Shown: piece by piece, positions 1 through 8,036 of the stretch | Layout of the letters: each line of letters opens with the position of its first letter | Position numbering within the stretch: position 1 is the stretch's first letter | Notes under the pieces: generated by a model | What the model was told of the DNA's origin: nothing | The model's database searches: none | What the model saw: the letters and a program-made list of their open reading frames with translations, nothing else | Position numbers and translations under genes: made by a program | NCBI GenBank assembly: GCA_964485555.1 | Contig: CAZAJN010000061.1 | Span: forward strand, 1-24,987 | DNA: 24,987 nt | Reading direction: 5' to 3' | Source of the DNA: GWC2-37-8 sp964485555 | Lineage (GTDB): Bacteria; Patescibacteriota; Minisyncoccia; Moranbacterales; GWC2-37-73

Positions 1-168
1 ATTTCCTTTTTCGGCACGCTCGCAATCGAGGAACTATGATTGCTTCGCTAAGACCTCGCTGTCGCTCACTGTTGCCTCTAAAGAAAACAGTCAAACCAAA
101 AAGCAATTTTATTTCTTGCTTCTGGCTTATCTCTTGAGGAAAAAACCATATATTGCGCATGATCCCTT

Positions 169-196
169 TTGCTTATAGCCTTGTAACTGCTATAAT
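169..196 (+). promoter_or_regulatory. Putative sigma70-type promoter of the first glycosyltransferase
   Basis: A perfect -10 hexamer TATAAT lies at 191-196 with a weak -35 candidate TTGCTT at 169-174 and a 16-base spacer. Transcription would start near 203 and leave a leader of about 35 bases before the ATG at 238. The -35 is poor, so the call rests mainly on the -10 and its position. The upstream stretch 1-168 holds no convincing gene: it contains short inverted matches such as GCAATC (22-27) with GATTGC (38-43) and several TCGCT words, but nothing I can name. Confidence 0.4.
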
Positions 197-237
197 TAAA
201 AAAGTTTATTATCTATTTTTTGTAATTTTGCAGGCTT

Positions 238-1356
238 ATGAAAATCGCGATTCACGCGGCTGATCTTGATCACGAGAGGATTGATGGAACCAGGGTGTAT
301 ATTTTCAACATGCTGAAAAATTTCGGCGTGCTTGATGAGCGCGATTCTTTCTATATTTATCACAGAAGCAAATTCAATGCGCGTCTGACACCTCCTGCTT
401 TTGCAAATTATTTCATAAAAAAAATATCTTTTCCGATGCTTTGGACCCAACTTCGCTTTTCATTTGAAATCTTCAGAGATAGACCCGACGTTCTTTGGAT
501 GCCGATGCATAACGCGCCAGTTTTCAAAAGAAAAAATTTGAAGGTTGCGGTTACTATCCACGACCTGGCTTTCAAGATTTTCCCCGAGTATTTTCCTAAG
601 AAGGATTTGATGAAGTTGAATGCGCTTTGCAGTCATGCTGTCAGATCTTCCGACCGAATCATCGCCATTTCCGAAGTCACCAAAAATGACATTCTTAAAT
701 TTTTCCCGGAAGTTTCGTCGGAAAAGATTTCAGTGATCCATCACGGCTTCGACAGGGAACTTTTTGAAAAAGAAATTCCGATTGCTGAATCTGAGAGTGT
801 GTTGAACATCTACAACCTAGCCCCCGAATCCTATTTGTTGTATGTTGGAGCAATTCAGCCTCGCAAAGATCTCGTCACTCTGATAGGAGCGTTTGAGAAA
901 GTTAGGGAAAAACATGCTGGCTTGAAATTGGTTTTGGCTGGAGCGCCTGCTTGGCATGCTGAAGGCGTTTTGAATGCAATTGAGGCAAGCCCATACAAGA
1001 ACGACATTGTTGTCACAGGGACGATCGCTTTTGACAAGTTGCCAGCTCTCTACCAGAATGCTACCGCGTTTGTTTTTCCATCATTATATGAAGGTTTCGG
1101 CATACCGGTCTTGGAAGCCATGGCTTCGCGCACGCCGACCATTCTGGCTGACAATTCAAGCTTGTTGGAAGTCGGACAAGAGGCCGCGCTTTATTTCAAA
1201 ACCAGCGACAAGAATGATTTGAGCGAAAAAATATTGCAGATAATGACTGATAAAGATTTCAGAAAACAACTGATAGAAAAGGGAAAGGCGCACAGTGAGA
1301 AATTTTCATGGGTCAAGTGTGCTAATGCTACACTTGACAACTTGATGAAATGGTAG
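238..1356 (+). CDS. GT4-family (group 1) glycosyltransferase
   Basis: A 372-residue predicted cytoplasmic retaining glycosyltransferase of GT-B fold that would transfer a sugar from a nucleotide donor during surface-glycan synthesis. The C-terminal half carries hallmarks of the group 1 family: YVGAIQPRKDLVTLI around residues 202-216 and the EX7E signature in EGFGIPVLE, with E285 and E293 as the expected donor-binding and catalytic acids. The N-terminal half contains VTIHDLAF (about 105-112) and HHGFDRELF, typical of mannosyltransferase-like members. Length is normal. The ATG at 238 follows a -10 box by about 40 bases with only a weak AGG upstream. Its 3' end contains the -35 element of the next transcription unit. 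Donor and acceptor cannot be read from sequence. Confidence 0.9.
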   Translation: MKIAIHAADLDHERIDGTRVYIFNMLKNFGVLDERDSFYIYHRSKFNARLTPPAFANYFIKKISFPMLWTQLRFSFEIFRDRPDVLWMPMHNAPVFKRKNLKVAVTIHDLAFKIFPEYFPKKDLMKLNALCSHAVRSSDRIIAISEVTKNDILKFFPEVSSEKISVIHHGFDRELFEKEIPIAESESVLNIYNLAPESYLLYVGAIQPRKDLVTLIGAFEKVREKHAGLKLVLAGAPAWHAEGVLNAIEASPYKNDIVVTGTIAFDKLPALYQNATAFVFPSLYEGFGIPVLEAMASRTPTILADNSSLLEVGQEAALYFKTSDKNDLSEKILQIMTDKDFRKQLIEKGKAHSEKFSWVKCANATLDNLMKW

Positions 1357-1362
1357 TATAAT
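1334..1362 (+). promoter_or_regulatory. Consensus sigma70 promoter (TTGACA, 17 bp, TATAAT)
   Basis: TTGACA at 1334-1339 and TATAAT at 1357-1362 are separated by exactly 17 bases: both hexamers and the spacer match the vegetative consensus perfectly. The -35 lies inside the last codons of the upstream glycosyltransferase, and the -10 begins just after its stop codon (1354-1356). Predicted start of transcription is near 1369. It should serve the small gene at 1434-1631. Confidence 0.75.
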
Positions 1363-1421
1363 TAGATGAAGTGCCTGTGATATTGTTTTTTCGTTTTTTA
1401 TCTCAACAGAGCCTTAATTGT

Positions 1422-1429
1422 GAGGAGGT
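1422..1429 (+). promoter_or_regulatory. Strong Shine-Dalgarno site GAGGAGGT
   Basis: GAGGAGGT lies five bases before the ATG at 1434. Most other genes in this window have A/T-rich leaders without a clear Shine-Dalgarno, so this is exceptional. It decides the start at 1434 over an in-frame upstream start at 1371. Confidence 0.7.
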
Positions 1430-1433
1430 TGGA

Positions 1434-1631
1434 ATGGAAAATTTTAGAATCTATAGTCGCAGGAATGTTAGGGAGCAGATGGCAAAAATCTTTCCTTTGT
1501 TCGAGGAAGACCACCTGTTTATTGCTTGCTTCTTTGTAAGCTTTGAAGTGAGGTTTGTGCATGCCGCAGGGAAAAAGATGAAGGTGATGAATACTTATTA
1601 CACTTTCATGAAAAGAAAAATGGACTGCTGA
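1434..1631 (+). CDS. Small basic protein of unknown function (65 aa)
   Basis: I do not recognise this product. The 65-residue protein begins MENFRIYSRRNVREQ and ends in a basic stretch (MKRKMDC). It has a short hydrophobic centre (DHLFIACFFVSFEVRF, roughly residues 26-41) that could be a buried strand or a marginal membrane segment, and it is rich in Lys and Arg. What supports it as a gene is the context: a consensus promoter at 1334-1362, a strong ribosome binding site at 1422-1429 and a hairpin terminator just after the stop, which together make a self-contained unit of about 300 bases. An alternative is a structured small RNA with a chance reading frame. Homology would decide. Confidence 0.55.
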   Translation: MENFRIYSRRNVREQMAKIFPLFEEDHLFIACFFVSFEVRFVHAAGKKMKVMNTYYTFMKRKMDC

Positions 1632-1640
1632 AAAACAAAA

Positions 1641-1670
1641 GCCCCGGGAGAAGACCGCTTCCCCGGGGGC
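1641..1670. terminator. Bidirectional intrinsic terminator between convergent genes
   Basis: A GC-rich hairpin: GCCCC pairs with GGGGC, GGG with CCC, then GAAG with CTTC around an ACCG loop, giving about 12 pairs with two single-base bulges. On the minus strand it is followed by TTTTGTTTTT, an excellent tail for the operon ending at 1684. On the plus strand only TTT follows, so it should terminate the small gene less efficiently. Confidence 0.85.
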
Positions 1671-1683
1671 TTTCAATATCGCT

Positions 1684-2079
1684 TTATTCCGAAAAAATCA
1701 TTTCATAGATCAGATAAGAAACCAACAGAAAAATGAGTGTGATGATGATGTTTGCCCAAAGATCAAAGTGGAGCATGGAATTTCCAATCAATAAGAAAGA
1801 GATGAGGATCAGAACTGGCAGCAACTTGTTCTTTCTGATTTTGGGAGGATTGTAGGTGATTTGCAGTTTTTTTCCAATCCAAGCAATCAGTCCAATGATT
1901 ATCATGATGCTGATGGCTGTTTTTGAAAAGCTTATCCGTGAGGAAATGAATCCTGGAATAAGTCCCTCGCCAATTATCATGACTGCGAAAGAAGCAAGAA
2001 CAAGCAGTAGGGCGTCATGCAGAAGCTTGTATGCTATCAGGAAAGTGTTCCTGTTTAATGATATTTTTTTTATGTCCAT
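1684..2079 (-). CDS. Small multi-pass membrane protein, unknown function
   Basis: A 131-residue protein with four likely transmembrane helices (about residues 17-38, 50-68, 83-101 and 106-128) and short loops, the longest being a basic one around residues 69-83 (KKLQITYNPPKIRKNK). No catalytic motif or known family is evident. It is the last gene of a three-gene minus-strand operon. Its ATG at 2079 follows the stop codon of the preceding gene by two bases, which suggests translational coupling and possibly a partner role for the membrane-anchored repeat protein or the GT39-like enzyme upstream. Transcription should end at the hairpin at 1641-1670. Confidence 0.7.
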   Translation of the reverse strand: MDIKKISLNRNTFLIAYKLLHDALLLVLASFAVMIIGEGLIPGFISSRISFSKTAISIMIIIGLIAWIGKKLQITYNPPKIRKNKLLPVLILISFLLIGNSMLHFDLWANIIITLIFLLVSYLIYEMIFSE

Positions 2080-2081
2080 GT

Positions 2082-3410
2082 CTATTTGGTATAATTATTT
2101 TTCAAATTTTCCTTGATTTTGGAAAGGGAAGATTTCATGTTGGACCAGCTTAGCGGGGTTGAGAAGATGAGATTGATCTGTTTGATTTTGATTTGCGAAT
2201 TTGGCGCGGTTTCAAATTGGTAGTCATTCCCGATGACACCCGCCAGCTCGCTGATCGGCAGTTGGCAGTCAAAGGAATTTGAACGGAGAAATTTCTTTGC
2301 TAGTGAGCAGTGCAGGGTTCTTTCGCTTCCTTTTTGATCGACTGGGATCGCGTTTTTGGTTTTGTATGTTTTCAAAATAACGCCACTTGGAATCGGATGT
2401 CTTTTTTCATTCTCAATCATGAAATATTCTCCAGTCGCCTCATCATGAAACAATGTTCCATCAGGATGCTTTTGATTTCGATCGAATTGCTTTTGTTGTT
2501 CGTATGATCCAAATTCATCGCTTTCGAGTGCCACCACATTATCCCAGGAAAATCCCATCTCCAGAAAGGTGTTGGAATCAGCTATGGGAAAACTTTCCCC
2601 CTTGCTGAGAATGAAGACTGAATTTCCGGCTGAAGCCAAGGTCGCATCGACAAATCCAAGCACCTCTTCACTTGACGGATAAATTTCGAAAATGCTTTGC
2701 TGTTTTGGGATGGCCTGCGCTGTGTCGTATTGTGACAAAAATGCCCGATCACTGACAAAGGCGAGCAGTCGGCCGCTTTTCAGTTGGTAGAATCTCTCAT
2801 TGATGAAAAAAAGCGTGTCGTCCGGATATGTGTTTGAGCTGCTAATTTCAGGCCCATTGGCATTGTTTGCAAGATCATCTTGCAAAACAGGAATGAAGGA
2901 GTTTTTAGGATAGCCGAAATCCAATATGATGTTCGTGTTGGCGAATTTCCTAAGCAAGCCGTTTGATACTATGTAATAATTTCCATCTGGTGTTGTCAGC
3001 AGGGAGCCAGTCTTGAATCCCAACGGTTGGCCTAGCGGATAGAGGAAAGCTTGATAGGATTTGCGAGTTGAAACCAGGATATTTTCAGCATTTGAATCCG
3101 CATCAGTTTTGAATGTCACGTTCACTGAGGAAAAATTCCCAGTCGGATTGGCGTTGAAAGTGAAATCGTTGTTTGCTTCAATTGATCCTTTGGGTGGAAT
3201 TTTTCCATCGGGCAGCCTCGGATTCACGATAGTGTTTTTGGTGGAATTGATGTTGTCAAAAAAAAGATCGAGAGACTGACTTGGAAACAGGACGCTGTTG
3301 GCTACAAAGACCAGCGCAAGGAAAAAGAAAACATGAAGAAGAAGGCGCAGGCGCAAATAGCGCTTTTGAGATGGGGGATCGAGCTGTATTTTTTTTGTCA
3401 GATCAAGCAT
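2082..3410 (-). CDS. Membrane-anchored extracytoplasmic repeat protein
   Basis: A 442-residue protein with one N-terminal hydrophobic helix (about residues 22-42) after a basic, cytoplasmic-looking start, so most of it should be outside the membrane. I see four diverged copies of a short beta-rich motif at about residues 136-169, 198-230, 256-290 and 317-352. Each has the pattern small/acidic-GxxYxI-x-NG-x-R/K-x-hydrophobic, followed by a helical stretch ending in a large aromatic or Gly-Tyr; clearest examples are DGNYYIVSNGLLRKF and TGEYFMIENEKRHPIPS. Similar repeats occur in bacterial cell-surface and S-layer-associated proteins. The ATG at 3410 was chosen because it lies seven bases after the upstream stop; longer readings would overlap the GT39-like gene. 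Exact function is unknown. Confidence 0.75.
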   Translation of the reverse strand: MLDLTKKIQLDPPSQKRYLRLRLLLHVFFFLALVFVANSVLFPSQSLDLFFDNINSTKNTIVNPRLPDGKIPPKGSIEANNDFTFNANPTGNFSSVNVTFKTDADSNAENILVSTRKSYQAFLYPLGQPLGFKTGSLLTTPDGNYYIVSNGLLRKFANTNIILDFGYPKNSFIPVLQDDLANNANGPEISSSNTYPDDTLFFINERFYQLKSGRLLAFVSDRAFLSQYDTAQAIPKQQSIFEIYPSSEEVLGFVDATLASAGNSVFILSKGESFPIADSNTFLEMGFSWDNVVALESDEFGSYEQQKQFDRNQKHPDGTLFHDEATGEYFMIENEKRHPIPSGVILKTYKTKNAIPVDQKGSERTLHCSLAKKFLRSNSFDCQLPISELAGVIGNDYQFETAPNSQIKIKQINLIFSTPLSWSNMKSSLSKIKENLKNNYTK

Positions 3411-3417
3411 TGTTTTT

Positions 3418-5217
3418 TCACTTAGATATTTCGAATATTTTTCCGTGAACGGAAACCTGCATTTTTTTGGGGAAACTGATCTTTTCGAGCGGGTCGTTGC
3501 GAGCAGTGTCCAATTTTGAAAAATCAAGCGAGTATTCTCCTTTTTCACTAAGTCTTTTTCCCAGGGTGCTGCTGTGATAGTAACCCACTTGTTCATTGGG
3601 TGCAATGAGATAAACCTTCTCAAAATCTTTCAGATCCAACTTGCTCAAATCTTGAATATTGAAAAAATAAACTGAATTTTTTCCGTATAGTGAGCTCATA
3701 GGGCCGGCTATCATGGACCATCCATCGCTCGTGACCTTTTGATCTATCAATATGAGGTCTTTGTCGGAAAATTGCTGGCTCAATGACTCTGTTTGTTTCA
3801 ACAGGTCTTTGTTCTCAATGTGGGTGGCAAAATTAAGAAATGATGGGAGATTTCCCGCAATCAGGATGAAAGTGATCACTGTGGCTGAAACTTTGAAGGC
3901 GCGACTGTTTTTCTCGGAAGGTTTTTTTTGCAGCCATTCCCCGATGAGCATTCCGGAATAAAAAATTGCCAATGGCATCAAAGAGAACATGTATCGACGT
4001 AGCATCCATGGATGGTCAGAAGAAATGTTTGAATCGACAAGATAGATCAACGTGGGAAAAATAACAAAAAACGGCACCAATTTGTAGCATTCTTTCTTCC
4101 AGGCATATATCGCGATGGAAATTCCGCTTACAATAAAAAAACCAAGCAGTCCATAGATGAGGAACAGTTGCAAGGTGTAGAATTCCGGCAAGGCTGCGTT
4201 CTTGAGATTTCCCAGATATTGGGCTTGCGGAAGTTTCACTGAAGGCAACAGTGCCTTGGCCATTTCTCGATAGAAATTTATGTCTATGACCAGATTGGCA
4301 ACGAACGTTGTCAGAAATATTATCGCAGGCAAAAATATTCTGCTGGAAATTTTTTCTTGTATGTATTTGCGCGTATCTTGGTTGCAGAAAAGTATTATAA
4401 AGGAAAAAAATAAGATCGCGTAACCTTCAATTCTGGTAAAGCACAGCAGGATGGCTGACGCCAAAAATACCATATAGTGCAGCTTGCGCTGATTTTGCAA
4501 AAACAGCATCAGGGAAAGGATGGAAAGCCACAGCAGGGGTGCCGCCATGTTTTCGCTGAGGGTGAACTTTGAAAACCACATGAACACGAATGATGTGGCG
4601 ACGAAAAACATGGCTGGCATGGCAGCTTTAGTGTCAAGGAATAATCTGATAGACAGATAGAAACTCATCAGGAAGAAATACATCAAAACAGCATTCGCAA
4701 TGCTGAAACCGGAAATTCCAAACAAGGAAAAAAACAGCGCCAGCCAAACTATGTAAGCCAGAGGAAATTGCGTAACAAGTGATCCGTCGGATTGGTAGTA
4801 GAAGCCTGGAAAATTGAGAGCCTTACCTTTTCCGTGGAGCTCAGAGAATGCATCGCTGGCCGGAGTTGAAAAATTGAAGGCGTGTTGCTGGCTCAGTCGT
4901 ATGGCAGCTTCACTGATTGCTCCTTGGTCGCGTCCCGAAAATACAGTGGGAGTTGAAAAAGAAGCAAAGGTTGCGGAAATCGCGAGGGCGACAATGCAGG
5001 CGAATATCATTTCACGGCTTAGTTTCAAGACGACCCTATGTTTGATGGCGAGTCTTATTGTCAGCATGCCCAGCACTATGGTTGCGCCCCAGGCCAGCGA
5101 TGCGTAGAAAAAACCAGCCAAGGCGAGTGCGAATCCACCCCAAGCCAAACCAAGCCAGGAGAAAGCTTTGTAGAGAAAAATTTGATAATCCGACATTGCT
5201 AATTTGTTGCCATTCAT
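3418..5217 (-). CDS. GT39/PMT-like polytopic membrane glycosyltransferase
   Basis: About 599 residues with ten or more hydrophobic segments and a C-terminal soluble region of about 120 residues, the layout of the dolichyl-/undecaprenyl-phosphate sugar transferases (GT39, ArnT and related GT-C enzymes). After the first hydrophobic segments comes an acidic loop, FSGRDQGAISEAAIRL, where these families place the catalytic aspartate, followed by a loop with PGFYYQSDGSL. Such enzymes move a sugar from a lipid phosphate to a protein or glycan on the outer face of the membrane. It heads the minus-strand operon. The start is uncertain: ATG 5217, ATG 5196 and TTG 5250 are all in frame, none has a good ribosome site, and 5217 is used here. 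The acceptor is unknown; the co-transcribed surface repeat protein is a candidate. Confidence 0.8.
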   Translation of the reverse strand: MNGNKLAMSDYQIFLYKAFSWLGLAWGGFALALAGFFYASLAWGATIVLGMLTIRLAIKHRVVLKLSREMIFACIVALAISATFASFSTPTVFSGRDQGAISEAAIRLSQQHAFNFSTPASDAFSELHGKGKALNFPGFYYQSDGSLVTQFPLAYIVWLALFFSLFGISGFSIANAVLMYFFLMSFYLSIRLFLDTKAAMPAMFFVATSFVFMWFSKFTLSENMAAPLLWLSILSLMLFLQNQRKLHYMVFLASAILLCFTRIEGYAILFFSFIILFCNQDTRKYIQEKISSRIFLPAIIFLTTFVANLVIDINFYREMAKALLPSVKLPQAQYLGNLKNAALPEFYTLQLFLIYGLLGFFIVSGISIAIYAWKKECYKLVPFFVIFPTLIYLVDSNISSDHPWMLRRYMFSLMPLAIFYSGMLIGEWLQKKPSEKNSRAFKVSATVITFILIAGNLPSFLNFATHIENKDLLKQTESLSQQFSDKDLILIDQKVTSDGWSMIAGPMSSLYGKNSVYFFNIQDLSKLDLKDFEKVYLIAPNEQVGYYHSSTLGKRLSEKGEYSLDFSKLDTARNDPLEKISFPKKMQVSVHGKIFEISK

Positions 5218-5330
5218 CCGGTGATAGAAATTCAATTGGCGCTTGGCCAAAAAAATCGCTTGAAAAAAGATGTTTTAAATGTAATTTTAATGATGATTTG
5301 GCAATTTCACTACCGCATCCATTGCTTTCA

Positions 5331-5358
5331 ATTATACTCATTATCGTCGGATTTGCAA
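5331..5358 (-). promoter_or_regulatory. Putative promoter of the minus-strand operon
   Basis: Read on the minus strand, TTGCAA (5358 to 5353) and TATAAT (5336 to 5331) are separated by 16 bases. Transcription would start near 5324, giving a leader of about 100 bases before the GT39-like gene. The -35 hexamer is its own reverse complement and also fits a plus-strand promoter. Confidence 0.45.
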
Positions 5359-5381
5359 AGCGATATTTCATGATGTAATAT
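5353..5381 (+). promoter_or_regulatory. Putative promoter of the Clp-like ATPase gene
   Basis: TTGCAA at 5353-5358 and TAATAT at 5376-5381 are separated by 17 bases. The -10 matches only partly. Predicted start is near 5388, with a leader of about 43 bases. It uses the same palindromic hexamer as the divergent minus-strand promoter. Confidence 0.35.
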
Positions 5382-5430
5382 AGAGGAATCAAGATCTATC
5401 TTTCGAAAAATTAAAACAAAAATAAAATCG

Positions 5431-7893
5431 ATGCACAAAGAAACGCCCGCCTCAAGCGGAAGACCAAATTTTTTCCTTTGGTATTACAACGAGGGCATTC
5501 TGGGAATTCTGGAAATTTGGAAGAACTTTCTTTTTTTCGCTTTTCAGCATTTTTCAATCGCTGAAATGTTTGCAACTCTTTTTTCTCCATGGCGACGCGA
5601 TGTCAGTGCGCCGAATTGGCGCGGATTTCATCCTATAAGAATGTTGGAACTCGTTTTTGTCAACACGCTTTCTCGTCTTATCGGAGCATGCATAAGATTG
5701 TTCGTCATTGCTCTTGGATTGATCGTGGCTGTTTTTGTGTTTATCTTTGGCGTAGAAATTACAATCTTATGGGTGAGTATGCCAATGGTTTTGCTCATAC
5801 TAGCTTTGTATGTGGCAAACGGATCAATTGATGCCGCAGTTGGTTCGGGCTTGGCCTTGATTTGCGTTATATTAGCGATTAGCGGCTATCTGCATGACAG
5901 CAAAGCGCCAACTCTCGGGATGGATAAAAAGCAATTTCTGAAAAACAGAGTTTTGGAAAGAATCGCTGCCCGCCTTGGATTTGCGCGAAAAAGATTTCCG
6001 GATGAAATTCTGTTTGATGAGGAAAAACTGGATGAATTCTTGAAGATTCAAGGTTTGACAATTGGGGAATATCGCTCAATAATGCGCCATGAACTTCTGA
6101 GAGAGCAAGAAAAAATCGATGCAAGAAAGTTTTGGAGCGCTCAGAATCTGAAAAAAATTGCTTCAATCGGTGTTCAATGGCGCTATGGATATACCGTTCA
6201 TCTTGATCGATATTGTTCGGATCTCTCTTTCGATTGCAGTGAGTACAGAGACAGCGTTCTGGTTGGACGACAAGAGGAGTATGAAGTGCTCAAGATGATT
6301 TTGGCGCGACCTGATCAAAATTGCGCCATTTTGGTTGGTCCGACAGGCGTTGGCAAAAAGGTCATGCTTCACACTCTGGGTCGCAACATCAAAAACAGAC
6401 AAGAAAGTCAATTTGAAAATTGCCGATTGCTCACTCTGGATCTGGGCAGGGTAATTTCTGATTCCATCAACAAAGGAGCTGATATTGAAAACGTCTTGCG
6501 CATGCTTTTCTATGAAGCCAGTTATGCTGGAAATGTCATTTTGCTGATTGAGCACATGGAATATTTCCTTGCAAATGATGGCAATTCAATGCACCCTGAC
6601 ATTTCCCATGTGCTGAACGAATTTCTGAACATTCCAACATTTCAGATCATAGCTCTTTCGACGCCTAAAGAATATCATCGTCTTATTGAAAACCATGATC
6701 ACATCGCTAAATATTTCGAAGTCGTCGAAGTGAGGGAACCTACGGAAGATGAATCCATTGAGATCATGCTTGCTCAAATGGGGAAATATGAAAAGCAAAG
6801 AATCCTTTTCACATACAAAGCACTAAAAAGGATTGTGCACGAATCAGGAAAGCTTAATTGGAAATTTCCACTTCCTGAGCGAGCTGTTGATCTGGCCATG
6901 GACACTCTGATGTTTTGGGAAAAAAAATCGGACGAGCAATTTATCACAGAAAAAACCGTCGCCGACTATCTTTCTTTCAAGACGGGCATAAAACATGGAG
7001 AAATAGAAAGCGAGGAGCGCAATAAACTGCTCAATTTGGAAAAGAAATTGCACATGCTTGTGATTGGTCAAGATGAGGCGGTGCGCCAGGTTAGTGAAGC
7101 TTTCAGGCGCGCGCGAAGCGGGATTGGAAACTCACATAAACCCGTCGGCAGCTTTTTGTTTTTTGGTCCCACTGGAGTTGGAAAAACTGAAACTGCCAAA
7201 GCTTTGGCCAAGACCTATTTTGGAGATTCCAGGCACCTTGTGCGCCTCGACATGAGCGAATTCAAATCGCCAGGATCCATCGACAGGCTCTTGGGTTCAA
7301 ATCAGACTGGCGAACCAGGAAGATTGGTCACATTGATAAAGGACAATCCGTATTGTCTTTTGTTGTTGGATGAAATTGAAAAGGCCTATCCTGAAATCCT
7401 GGATATCTTTTTGCAGATTCTTGATGAAGGCTATGTCACTGATTCTTTTGGTGAAAAGATAAATTTCAGAAACACCTTGATCATTGCGACCTCAAATGCG
7501 GGCGCACCTTTGATAAAAAGGATGGTTGAAGAAAAGCATCAAAGCGAGGAGATCAAATCGGCTGTTTTGGATTGGACGATTGAGAATAATGTTTTCCGCA
7601 CCGAATTTCTGAATCGTTTTGACGGTGTGGTTTTCTTCAGGCCGCTCAAGGATGAGGAATTGGTCAGCGTTGTCCGTCTGCAATTGCAGAAATTTGTCAG
7701 GAGATTGTCCAAGGAGAAGAACATTGAAATCGAGTTCGGTGAAAGCGTCATAGGCCAGATAATCAAAAAGGGCTACAATCCAATTTTTGGAGCGCGTTCC
7801 TTGAATCGATATATAGAAGATGAGATTGAGGGGTTGGTTGCAAGAAAGATAATTTCAGGGGAGGTGCTGAATGGGCAAAAAATTAGGATGTAA
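5431..7893 (+). CDS. Membrane-anchored Clp/HSP100 AAA+ ATPase with degenerate first domain
   Basis: An 820-residue protein. The N-terminus (FFLWYYNEGILG, then FSIAEMFATLFSPWRRD at about 41-57) leads into two or three transmembrane segments (about 82-128 and 136-153) in place of the usual Clp N-domain. Two AAA+ modules follow. D1 has GPTGVGKK (303-310), where the Thr of Walker A is Lys; the Walker B region reads LLIEHM (371-376) without Asp-Glu; and the Arg-finger region reads AKYF. D2 is intact: GPTGVGKT (579-586), LLLLDEIE (643-650), sensor-1 Asn in TSNAG, FLNRF with R729, and sensor-2 GAR (787-789). No long middle coiled coil lies between the modules and no IGF/LGF-type ClpP-binding tripeptide is visible in D2, so it looks more like an unfoldase or remodelling factor at the membrane than a ClpP partner. 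Confidence 0.85.
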   Translation: MHKETPASSGRPNFFLWYYNEGILGILEIWKNFLFFAFQHFSIAEMFATLFSPWRRDVSAPNWRGFHPIRMLELVFVNTLSRLIGACIRLFVIALGLIVAVFVFIFGVEITILWVSMPMVLLILALYVANGSIDAAVGSGLALICVILAISGYLHDSKAPTLGMDKKQFLKNRVLERIAARLGFARKRFPDEILFDEEKLDEFLKIQGLTIGEYRSIMRHELLREQEKIDARKFWSAQNLKKIASIGVQWRYGYTVHLDRYCSDLSFDCSEYRDSVLVGRQEEYEVLKMILARPDQNCAILVGPTGVGKKVMLHTLGRNIKNRQESQFENCRLLTLDLGRVISDSINKGADIENVLRMLFYEASYAGNVILLIEHMEYFLANDGNSMHPDISHVLNEFLNIPTFQIIALSTPKEYHRLIENHDHIAKYFEVVEVREPTEDESIEIMLAQMGKYEKQRILFTYKALKRIVHESGKLNWKFPLPERAVDLAMDTLMFWEKKSDEQFITEKTVADYLSFKTGIKHGEIESEERNKLLNLEKKLHMLVIGQDEAVRQVSEAFRRARSGIGNSHKPVGSFLFFGPTGVGKTETAKALAKTYFGDSRHLVRLDMSEFKSPGSIDRLLGSNQTGEPGRLVTLIKDNPYCLLLLDEIEKAYPEILDIFLQILDEGYVTDSFGEKINFRNTLIIATSNAGAPLIKRMVEEKHQSEEIKSAVLDWTIENNVFRTEFLNRFDGVVFFRPLKDEELVSVVRLQLQKFVRRLSKEKNIEIEFGESVIGQIIKKGYNPIFGARSLNRYIEDEIEGLVARKIISGEVLNGQKIRM

Positions 7894-7978
7894 AAAATGT
7901 ATTTTTCTCGGGAATACGACGGGGACAAAACAAAAAACCTAAATCTGAATTTCTCATAACATCTGTTAGGCGGAGGTT

Positions 7979-8007
7979 TTGTGGCTAAATTCTTTTTAAA
8001 ATATAGT
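7979..8007 (+). promoter_or_regulatory. Putative promoter of the second GT4 gene
   Basis: TTGTGG at 7979-7984 and TATAGT at 8002-8007 are spaced by 17 bases. Start of transcription would be near 8014, giving a leader of about 52 bases that contains the hairpin at 8016-8036. Both hexamers are imperfect. Confidence 0.35.
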
Positions 8008-8015
8008 ATTTTTTC

Positions 8016-8036
8016 TTGCCGGACTGGGGCTGGCAA
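8016..8036 (+). other. Hairpin in the leader of the GT4 gene
   Basis: TTGCCGG pairs with CTGGCAA (one G-U pair) around the loop ACTGGGG, giving a 7-bp stem. It is followed by AAAAAG, not a T tract, so it is not a terminator for plus-strand transcription. It may stabilise the leader or be incidental. Confidence 0.3.

Noticed and set aside
2..178. An open frame of 59 codons at the window start
   Set aside because: It has no start codon in the window and a composition unlike the other proteins; nothing resembles a known C-terminus, though a gene end cannot be fully excluded.
5036..5392. A 118-residue minus-strand frame at the start of the GT39-like gene
   Set aside because: It overlaps the N-terminus of the membrane transferase in another frame, and its composition gives no coherent hydrophobic or domain pattern.
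8016..8036. Intrinsic terminator after the Clp-like gene
   Set aside because: The hairpin is followed by A residues, not T, on the plus strand, so it lacks the tail required for termination in that direction.
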